A DNA stretch of 64,000 nt, taken from the NCBI GenBank assembly GCA_006384855.1, contig VCJN01000572.1:62001-126000 (forward strand). Direction: 5' to 3'. The notes below the pieces were generated by a model. That model saw nothing but the letters and a program-made list of their open reading frames with translations, had not been told where the DNA came from and did not search any database. Positions 12,300 through 21,233 of this stretch are shown here, one piece after another. Position 1 is the stretch's first letter, and every line of letters begins with the position of its first letter. A program made the translations under genes and the position numbers. This DNA is from Tetraselmis striata (taxonomy: Eukaryota; Chlorophyta; Chlorodendrophyceae; Chlorodendrales; Chlorodendraceae).

Positions 12300-13544
12300 C
12301 CCCCCCCCTCACATACCGATGATGGTTGTCTCCTGCCTCCATCGCTGCTTCGCGCTCCGCCCCCCTCTGGATGTAATACTTCTTCGCATCTGGCCCGCAG
12401 TTTGCCGCATCCCAGCTGTCAATGCTGTCGTAGCTTTCAAGACTGCGCCAATGTCCGGGGCGCTGAATAGTCGCCTTTGCTAGTGTTGTCTGAGATACCC
12501 GCTGACTCTCGCTGCATGCGCTCCTGCCATTCCGCAGCGCGCAGCTTCCGAGCGCGCTCACGCAGCTCACGCACACGCTCTGAGCGCACAGTTCAGAGCG
12601 CCTCTCGTTCCAGCTTGTCTGCCTTGCTCTTGCCCGGCGACCCCTCCCACCGGAATACATAGCTACCCAAGTGTATGGGAAGCGGTGGCGGGGTTCGTGC
12701 GCTGCAATCCCAGCCCAACACATCGCGCAGAGCATCGCTATCGTCATTCAGGCCCGCCAGGTGCATAAAATGCGCCTCGCACGGCGCATGCAGCTCGCGC
12801 ATTACGTATGCTTTGGGATCATAAAAGACAGTGAGGAAGGGACATGCCTTTGGATCACTTGGGTCCACTTAGCAGCCAGTTGGCATCTCCATGTCAGTGT
12901 CCTCCTTCGCTGCCAGCACTCCGGTTTGGAAGTATGTAATCCCCTTGACCACCTTCAGCTTGCCGCACTGGCCCCGGAATGGCTCCTCCTTCACTTGAAG
13001 GGACAGAGGGTACAACGTGGACAAGATGCCCCCCTCCCCCCCCCCCCCCCCTCTGTCGGTCATCCTCACCCCACCGTGCGCTCCTCACTTCAAGTGCAGC
13101 TCCGCGCGTGCCTCAGCCCGCGCCTTCTCCGCATGCCTCGCGTGATTGCGAACCTTCAGCGCCCCGCCGTGCACGTCTTATTAGACGGCGACCGACTCGA
13201 CTCCCTCGCGACAGGTGGTCATAAATCTGACCTTCTTGCTCCCATAGCGGGCTGTGACGCGGACCTTGCGTGCCACATGTCCGGTCGTGCCTCGCAGAAC
13301 GAGACGAGGAGGTCCGCTAGCACGCCGCGAAAGGTCGATGTCGCGGGCTTTCTCCTTGCATGTGGTGGCCGTTAAAGCGGTCGTACATCGCCTCGGTCAC
13401 CGCCGAGACCAGCGCCTCCTCGCCTACCACTGCTAGTCTGTCTACTGTGGTGGACTTGCCACACTGCCGGCAGAATTCGGAGGCAGCGGGCTGGTTGGCC
13501 GAAACGGCCAGAACGCACCGAGCGCAGTTCTTGCGTCGCATCAT
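12300..13544 (-). pseudogene. Decayed unknown protein with N-terminal zinc-ribbon-like CxxC pairs
   Basis: On the minus strand a frame opens at 13544 with two CxxC pairs (CARC and CRQC, 21 residues apart), as in a zinc ribbon. After a frame change it continues about 13370-13080 as a basic, Arg-rich region. It then runs from about 13069 to 12593 with one TGA (near 12870), containing CGKLKVVKGITYFQTGVLAA and DPSDPKACPFLTVFYDPKAY, and ends in a charged helical segment (VRELRERARKLRAAEWQERM) past another stop. Few disruptions over ~350 codons suggest recent death, or real introns that I cannot place. I do not recognise the family; a transposon accessory gene is possible given the surroundings. 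Confidence 0.35.
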
Positions 13545-14799
13545 ATGGTTGGGGCGCTGCGTCGGCGCGACGGGTTTTCAGCTTCCAACCCTCTGTAGCA
13601 TCAAGGGACAATACGAGAGAACAACGGAGGAACTCAAAAATCCGCCAAGGTAACGACGTCAGCTTCCCCTCCCTCTAGCGATATCGGGTGCGTGTCGGGT
13701 GGGATCGGTGCCGAGATGTCTCCAATTCTGTTTGGCGTGGGCGGGCTGCAGTGAGTGAGTGGGGCAACAAGGGCGGCATCCGTACCTGATGTGGCTGAGA
13801 GCGCAGCCGGTGTTGACCACTGTGGGCACCACCTGCCCCACCACCGCCAGTAAAGTGTACCCAGGGGATAAGGTTTGCGCTCCAGGGGGCGTGATGCGCA
13901 ATGGCCGCGCTTGCCGCGCACCGGCGGCGAGCGCGCTATGTGCAGCTCGAGGTGGGTGAGGAATTTTGCTGTGTGCTGGACGCGCTGCGCGCGGCCCGGA
14001 TAAAGGATTCTCGTACGTAAATAGTTCGTGCGTGATATCCCGGTACTGGTACGCCGTGACATCAGCAACCCTCAACCGACGGACCCAGGCCATCCATCCT
14101 GGTCGAGCACCTCCAATCTCCTCAACTATAAGCCAGACCCCGGCGAACTTACGATGATCACTCAACTGCCTCCCACAGCCCTCGTCAGCACCCCGGCGGG
14201 GGAGTTCACTGTAGATGAACTAAAAGCCTTCCACCCGGTCCAATACCAATACTCCACCACACTGAGCCATATACATACCCTATGGACAACCGCTGCTCAC
14301 GCCAGCACGGAGGCGCTCCCGGTCCTGGCCCACCTTACCCCGTACATGTCCCTGCCCTTCGCATGAACGCCACAAACAACCGGACCGCATACTTAACGGA
14401 GACCTACTACCTCCCGCAGCTTTGCACGACGCCCGAAAAATCCAAATACGACGCAAAAATCCGATGCATCGTCTCCACCAACGAGACTGCCCCGAAGGCC
14501 GGCTCCCCACACGCCGTACGGGGAGAGTTCCAACTCCCGATCACAGCCATGCACGGGTTTTATTAAAAACCGACATGCTGCTACCACAAAGCCCCCGAGC
14601 GCCCCCCCCCCCCCCCCCCCGAGCGCCCTTCTCCACCTCGAGCCGCCTGGGGCGCCCCCGCCGCGGGGACAGACCACGCGCATATATTAATTTACGCTCC
14701 CAATAACCCCGGCGGGAGTGGCTGCGTACCAATACGGCATTTAACATAACAAATCGCCCAGCAATTCACACAACCTTGGTCGGGGGCCTCCACCAATAA
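13545..14799. other. Repeat-derived sequence, no domain recognised
   Basis: Plus-strand frames (for example 14028-14366) are open for about 110 codons but show no motif I can name. They may be the N-terminal part of the non-LTR polyprotein that starts to be recognisable at about 14800. A C-run is at 14604-14620. Confidence 0.35.
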
Positions 14800-15550
14800 C
14801 ACCACAACATATGTCGACGATATTGCGGCCGACCTTCTGGCCCTCCTCAAGCTACACCTCAACCACGCGGCGACAATTTGACCCACCAAGCCGACCCCGG
14901 ACCCCTCCGCCACCCCAAAACCGCGCCTCCCCGGCGGATACCTTCCCATCTACCTTTCCATCAAGCACAAACGCGTCATCCGGCACCTCCGCAGACTCGC
15001 CCGAGACTCGCGACGCCACGCAGGTCCGAAACGAGACACCCTAGACGCCGAGGTCAATGCCAGAGGGGCTTCGGTACGCGACAAGGCCCGGGGCATTCTC
15101 CAGCCCGACAGCGAAGACACACCCCTCACACCGGACGCCATATCTACCGAGTGTCGCGAACTAATGAACCATGAGATAAAAGTCACCGCAAGAAAATCCA
15201 ATGCGTACCGCAAAAATAAAAAACAAAAAATCATACGATGCTAGCCCCCGTATGTTCCATAGCCGCCTCAAAGCGCGAGCCCAAGGACAGAAACGCACCA
15301 TTCCCCGGATGACACGTGTACATGTTGACACCACCACAGCCAAAAGCCTCAAAGCCAACCCGGCGAGTGCTGCCATAGAAAGCCCCTACGCCGCACAACT
15401 CACCAAAGAAATCCCCGCCAACCCAGGGATACCCCCTTGGGAACTTCCGACCAACCCCGACCCATTCAAGATCGAGTCTAAGGGATACCCCAAAATCGGT
15501 CTCTCCTCCCAATACTCCCGCACCCCGCTGCACGAGACAAAACGCTCCTC

Positions 15551-16050
15551 AGTACGGGAAAATCCTCAGGCCCGGACTTAATCCCGAACGAAATCCTGAA
15601 GTGGCTACCGGAGAGCAGCACCTCACCCCTGCATATCCTCTTCCGGCATATGGCTAACAACTTGTACACCCCCATCAACATGGCGGTGCACAAGCGTCGC
15701 ATGGCTGCGATACAAACGGGGCTCCCCGGCCGAATGTGGCAACTACCGACCCATCGCTCTCATGAACTGCGTGCTGAAGCTGTGGACAGCATGCCTACGC
15801 GAAATCGGGGCTGCGTACGCCGGGCGGGAGCACGGCATTCGGTGTGGCACAAATGATGGCTTCGTCCTAGGCATGCAGATACACGATGGTCTCACCACAA
15901 TCTTGACCGCGTATACTGATGCAAAGGTACACGGCATATGTTGAATTCAAAGGCGCCTTTGACTCCACCGACCACGCGACACTTTTTAAAACCACGACGA
16001 AAATGGGCATGCGTCCACGTACCTCGTCGTCGACACCACCCGCCAATTTG
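15551..16050 (+). pseudogene. Reverse transcriptase fragment of the non-LTR element
   Basis: Conserved RT blocks are TGKSSGPDLIPNEILKW (15551-15603), CGNYRPIALMNCVLKLWT (about 15732-15788) and VEFKGAFDSTDHATLF (about 15943-15990, carrying the first catalytic Asp). They lie in different frames, so at least two frameshifts have occurred. The second catalytic block (F/Y-x-D-D) was not found. Confidence 0.8.
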
Positions 16051-17589
16051 AGGTCCAATGGGAACCAATCTAGCAACTAGCCGAATCCAATATGGATACG
16101 GAGTCCGGGCCGCGCGCGCTCAATGCATGCCATCGCATTCGAACCTGACTCGAAACCCCGGAGTCCTCCCCCCCACCCCCCCCCCCCCCGCCGCTCAACC
16201 GGCCGCGTGGCACCCCCACAAGCACCGAGTATAACTCAAGCTCGCTACCATAAATTGGACTCCCTACCCACGGGAGAATTCTACTTCAGCGTCCGGGACG
16301 CACACCAACTAGTGCTTCACAAGCCCGACGGCATAACCTCCCATACCCTCAACCGCCGGAGGGTCGAACACCTTCACTTTCTCTTCCGACCGGACCGAAC
16401 AAATAAGACGTTTGCAGCGCGGAGGTTTACGCGCTCCTGGGCAGAGTATGCACTCTTACGAGTGCCGACGACAAGTCCCAACATCAAATCCGAAAGAAAA
16501 GATGGGCAACAGACGACCACTTTACACTGGCAATCACGACCGCTCTCCACGCCCACACAAACTTTTCAGCTACCTTCTCAGACAACAAATCTATCTACAC
16601 CTCCCGATATCACAGCCCATACCCCGAAGATGCGGTTTCCGGCGCGAGCACCCCCCCCCCCCCCCCCCCCCCCAACCCCCCCAAAGACCTATACTTGTGG
16701 TCTGAAACCTCCCTTGCCAACCACTACGAATACGATGACAAATGCATGTTGAAAGCATAGCAACACGCTCTCCGTAGGGTGCACGCTTAGCGACACGAGT
16801 CTACCGCCACCGTGCTCGTCCTCCCGCCCGAGTAGACAGATGCGTCCTACAAGAAAGCCCGCCTCGTCAAACACCCATGCATGCATAAACTGTGCAAGCT
16901 CCCCGCGGACCTGCTCACCAAGTTCCGGTCATCATACCAACACACCCAGGTAGCCCCGGTCGCGAACCTTGGCATGAAATGGCCGGTGGGAGTGTACCAG
17001 GTGGCTTCCGCCAACTACTTCAACACCATCAGCACAGTAGAGGCTTCAACCACGATGCCGGATGCCCTACCCGCGAGCAGTACGCCCGCCCCCATGACGG
17101 TCCCGGCGGCCGAAACCGGATGTAATTAATTTATTCCGCCCGCCCACTGCCGTGCGACCGCTCACGCGGATTGGGCCAGAGCAGCGAGATTGTAGGGCTT
17201 CTAAAGCGAGATGCAAAATAGACCACCGCCGATATAGCGTCGCGATGACGTGTGATATGCGCATGAAGCAGTATATTACGAGTATGTCACGGAATGACTA
17301 CATACGAGTAAGGTTACGGGGTAAATACAGGATAATACATGATAATTACAAGGTGGTCCGGGAGCCTAGTGCTCCGGGCCCTATACCCTGACTGCACTCC
17401 GCACTTCCACCTCGAAACCACCCACGGCCGGCAGGCTCGGACGCACCCAAAGAGCCGCAACGACATGCCCCCGCCTCGATTCTCAACACACCGCCCCGCG
17501 AATGGCGACTACTACACGCAATACCGGAATTCAGCCCGCTGAATACATCAATCCCGCCCATACAACCCCTGGAAAGACGGCACGACCCG

Positions 17590-18430
17590 AAACGCTTCAC
17601 ATACACCGACTGCTCCCGAATCCACCGTGGCGGAATGATGTGAATCGGCGCCGGGGTTTACACGCCTGGCAATAAACCTACCGCAGTGGGAGTGGACGCA
17701 GACAAAATTCGCCGCACTATCGATCACCATCGCTTAACTGGCCGCGCCATCTCGGTGGCCCCGGAATCTGAGCTTCCGGAGCACATCCTCTCAGATAGCG
17801 TTGTCTCCCTTCACCTAATAGAACGCATGATGTACCGCCCGGTCACCTTACGACGCCACGATCACAAAAAATATTACTCAAACGCATTGTATACCAACTC
17901 AGACAGCGAGCGGATGTTGGACTCCGAACCATCCTCCAGAAAGTCAAAGTCCACATTGGGGTCGAAGGCAACGAACAAGCCGACACGATCGCCGGAGAAC
18001 TAGCCAACGGCACAACCGTACCAGACATCACCGTATCATTAGACGCGATTCCCGAGCCAGCCGATGCCGTATGGCTGACCCCAGGAGCGCCAAGGAGCGC
18101 CGACCACCACCCTCACCCCCCACAACCTGAAAGCCGCCCTCCGGAAACACGCCACCGCTAATGTGAGCTGCGACTCCACGAACGAGACCCTGCACTTCCA
18201 CCTCATGGACAAGGCGATGACCACGGGTGCAATGCCGGACCTCATCACCCCCTCAGACATCACGATCTCAGAAAGAATCCATGCTAGAATTCATATGGGG
18301 GACACACTCAATAAGACGCAAAGGCCAGCCGTCCTTCACGTGCGGGAAATGCGGAGGACACCTCAGCAACGGCCACATGGTAGGCAACTGCCGCCCTCAA
18401 TGACCGGCCTTAAGCCAGAGCGACACAACA
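17590..18430 (+). pseudogene. RNase H and zinc-knuckle remnants of the non-LTR element
   Basis: YTDCSRI...IGAGVY (17597-17660, with an internal stop) matches the first RNase H strand, with Cys where Gly is usual. VHIGVEGNEQADTIAGELAN (about 17948-18007) matches the last block with its Asp. About 330 bp on, CGKCGGHLSNGHMVGNC gives a Cx2C-x7-H-x4-C knuckle, followed by KPERHNNTLKLLI. Knuckle plus an R-H-N helix is the order seen after RNase H in algal elements of this sort (from memory). Confidence 0.7.
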
Positions 18431-18728
18431 ACACGCTTAAACTCCTTATCCGAGAGTTGGAAGACCGGACGGACGCTGGCAAGTACTATCGACGGACGCG
18501 GGGCAACAAACATGTGGCCGACTTCTCCTCCCCAGCAGACCGAGACACTCTCATCTCCGACCAAACAAACAAAATCATCCACACCGTCCCACGCGTCAAC
18601 AAACCCAACCGTTTGGCGAACACCCACGAAGGGGAAACCGAAGGTTCCAGCCCTGCCCAAGCACCCATCCTGATCCCCACGACCATGCTACCCGCCCACC
18701 TTCGCCCAAAACACTGCAAGCCGGACAC

Positions 18729-19400
18729 CGAAAATTGAAATTGAAATTGATTACAACGTGCTAGTCTTAGCCGCCCATACTGAGTTGCTCTTAGGGCCTG
18801 CCATCTCTAACCATAGTAGGGAAGACATGTAGTGTAATTACAGCGCAAGCTTCCGGCCATCCTCTTTCGTTTCCAAGCCCCACCTCCTTCCATGACATGA
18901 TCACTAGCTATGTTGTCTTCGGACAGCTACGGGTAGTCGCCATTACGAGTGCGACTACCGATAATTGGCAGTATGGGGATATTACGAATGCAGTACTCGC
19001 CCGCTCCCGAATAGGTTTTTCTATACATTCGTAATGCACCGGAACCGCGCAATCTGTCGTCATGCGTCTTGGCTCCACCTGCCGCCATCGTTGAAAATAT
19101 CCCGCATGTCGTGGCGTTGATCGCCTCACCACGCCGGCTGTGGCGGTCCGCCGGCCTCGGCCGCGGTCCGCCGACACTGCCTCCATCTTGCCCGTGTGAG
19201 CCCTTGCGGTAGGATCCCCAATACGGGGGTCTGGAGGGGGAAAGGCGGGCACCAACCCTCCTCCTTCCCCCCCCCCCCCCCCCCCCCCCTCTATCTCCCC
19301 CCGTCCGCGTGTCGTCGCTCCGTGATCGGCATGCCGGTCCTGCTCGCCCGTGCGCCGCTCGCCTCCGCAACGCGCCTCGTTGTTGTAGCCGCGGCGTCGT
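18729..19400 (-). repeat. ~0.66 kb dispersed repeat with (TTTCAA)n tail, copy 2, inserted in the non-LTR element
   Basis: This is homologous to 9338-10005. Minus-strand reading ends at a clean CAATTTCAATTTCAATTTTC tail (18729-18752). It splits the non-LTR reading frame between the zinc knuckle and the endonuclease, so it arrived later. A long C-run (19268-19288) lies inside. The ~100 nt next to the tail resemble 20270-20386, the 3' end of the interrupted element, so both use the same 3' recognition sequence. Confidence 0.75.
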
Positions 19401-19429
19401 ACGCATCGTCGGATTCGACTGGGACCCAA

Positions 19430-20110
19430 CCACCAAAACTATATCTCCAGCGACCCCACGGTAGTCCAAAAATAAAAATCATCGAATTCAAATACTACAC
19501 TTATCTCAATCATGCCACCGTGCACGTTCTATCTTATCTACAACAACTACCAGCCCATGGTGGAAGCCCTTCGTCACCAAGGCTGGGCTTAGCTTGGCGG
19601 ATGGCGGATGGCAGACAGACGGAGGGGAGCGGACCGTCGTTGCGGCTTGGCGTAGCGTGGCATGCGGGCAAGAGCCCGCTGCACCGCGCGATGCACTCGG
19701 GGCACCTGCGGGCGGCGGCGCTGCTGCTGCAAGCGGGGGGCCCAAGTGGGGGCGGAGGATTCGCAGGTGCGGCAATCATGCCACCGTACACGCTCTTATC
19801 TACAACAAATACCAACCCATGGTGGAAGCCCTTCGTCACCAAGGATGCATGGACGTGTCCGATTGAAATCACTCCCGTCACCCTAAGCCACAGCGGTATT
19901 ATGCACAAACTCACGCTAGAAATCGTCCAACGCCTCACGGTCCTCCGCCCCAAGAAGCAACCCCCGTATGTACAGACCCCCTTCATCCCTAAACGCCGCT
20001 GCAATCCGCCTCTAGAAAGCTCCAAAGACACTCGATCAGATGGCTTCATACACTCCTCCGCATATCCCGACGGGCCCTCAAACCTGCCGTGTCCAAACCC
20101 AGGACCTCCC
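19430..20110 (+). pseudogene. Restriction-like endonuclease domain remnant, split by a duplication
   Basis: IKIIEFKYYTYLNHATVH (about 19468-19520) and, after the inserted segment, YQPMVEALRHQG and IEITPVTLSHSGIMHKLTLE (about 19815-19920) follow the pattern of the C-terminal endonuclease of Dualen-type elements: a catalytic E-x-K strand, a helix with E-A-L, then a T-L-x-H-x-G block. The E-F-K triad is visible. Stops and frame changes are present. Confidence 0.5.
19589..19772 (+). pseudogene. Captured ankyrin-repeat exon fragment
   Basis: Between two copies of a ~75-bp piece of retroelement sequence lies a GC-rich segment encoding GKSPLHRAMHSGHLRAAALL followed by LQAG. This fits the ankyrin consensus G-x-TPLH-x-A-x-x-GH-x-x-x-x-x-LL-x-x-G. 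Skipping one G in the following G-run restores AQVGAEDSQ, the usual ankyrin continuation. It is therefore a piece of host gene with a one-base slip, not part of the retroelement protein. Confidence 0.65.
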
Positions 20111-20386
20111 ACAACCTACCTCACACACCCACCATTAACAACCACGTATCCGAAGATCACCGTACACGACACCCCCGCTACGGCACAGGGGGGGGGGGGG
20201 GGGGGGGGATACCAAGCAGCGTGGAAGGAGGAGGACTGCAGGCGAACATGAGGAAGGCCGGAAGTTGAATCCGTAATCCCTAAGGTTCTCACAGCAGTAT
20301 AAAGCAGGTTCTAAGAGCAACTCGGCTTTGGCAGTGGAGAGCAGCAAGTTAGCATGTTGTGATTCAATTTCAATTTCAATTTTTGA

Positions 20387-20761
20387 AGCGGCCGTTTGCC
20401 CGGTGTAATTAAACCTCATATTGGTATGGACGATGTCCCGTGCATTGTGCATGCCAATGCGGCCATGCGGGTATGACCACAAATTATAAACAAGCATATG
20501 GACGTAGGCATCGGTAGCTATCTATAAGAAACAAATACGATATGGTGACGAACAAACAAAGTTTGGCAGACGAGGTATTCCTTAGGATAGGATAGGCTAG
20601 GAGTGGACGGGACAAGCCTGATTCCTTACCCCCTGCTATGAGTGGATGAGACCAGCAGGTACCTGTAGCGACCACAGAGTACCCGTATGAGGCATACATT
20701 GAGGAGTCGCTACGTACTGGTGTGAATCAGTACGTACTGGTTCCGGTATTCGCTATGTATT
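20387..20761. other. Spacer between retroelements
   Basis: No gene is seen. There are short ACGTACTGG-type repeats near 20712-20745 that resemble the simple-sequence tails of the CTTTTTGTAATTCACACC repeat family. Confidence 0.4.
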
Positions 20762-20941
20762 ATGTTCTAAACTAGTTTATGTGGTTTCTCTACCTGTACG
20801 AGATAGCCCTGGCGCGGCGCCCGTAGCGCGTGTGTGCGCGCGCACGATTGCGGGGGCCGGTCAGAGCCACCACCTGCCTTCACGGCGGACCGACCGGTCA
20901 CTCTCCTTTGCTGTGGCACGCTCCATCGAGCGCACCACAGC
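20762..20941 (+). repeat. Repeat A1 of the DIRS-like element
   Basis: This 180-bp sequence starts ATGTTCTAAACTAG and ends GCGCACCACAGC; it is repeated without visible change at 23525-23704. It forms the left end of the element. Just inside it, 20949-20964 is a short palindrome (GCGGCAA/TTGCCGC). Confidence 0.9.
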
Positions 20942-21233
20942 AAAGTCGCGGCAATTTTGCCGCGCAGGGTGCCGGTCTTCCGCCATCGTACCATGTACGG
21001 TGAGCGACGCCTTTCGGGGCCCCCCCTGGGAGAAACCCGTTAGGGTTTGTGTGGTTAATGTACGCGCGCCGCTTGCGACGTGCTAACTACTACCCGCGAA
21101 CGAGCTGCTGATTACTCGCCCAACGCGAGGAGAGGACGAAGCTGCAGCGCTTCCCCATTCAGTGGAACAAGGTCCAAGACCTTCGACCAGTGTCGACCAA
21201 CAGTAACCCCTGGCTGCCCCTTCCCTTGTGGGC

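Larger units (their letters stand above)
14800..20386 (+). mobile_element. Decayed non-LTR retrotransposon: RT, RNase H, zinc knuckle, restriction-like endonuclease
   Basis: The modules appear in order on the plus strand. The RT lies at about 15551-16050, the RNase H at about 17590-18050, a CCHC-like knuckle at about 18335-18430, and an endonuclease-like C-terminus at about 19430-20110. The 3' end is a (TTCAAT)n-type tail at 20363-20386. Many stops and frame changes show it is dead. It is interrupted by a minus-strand 0.66 kb repeat (18729-19400) and by a 266-bp duplication/insertion around 19508-19850. RNase H together with a C-terminal restriction-like endonuclease fits the Dualen/RandI type described from Chlamydomonas, but I could not find the apurinic endonuclease expected before the RT. 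The 5' end is not defined; it may reach back to about 10 kb. Confidence 0.75.

Noticed and set aside
13960-14600. Apurinic-type endonuclease domain upstream of the RT
   Set aside because: I looked for the GDxN and SDH-type blocks and could not find them in any plus frame.
18729-18752. AAATTG repeats as a telomere-like or CRISPR-like array
   Set aside because: Three to four 6-bp units without spacers next to a retroposed repeat; best read as a retroelement tail.
19196-20251. 351-codon plus-strand frame
   Set aside because: It is a mosaic of a minus-strand repeat, LINE remnant and captured ankyrin piece, held open by GC-rich composition; not a gene.
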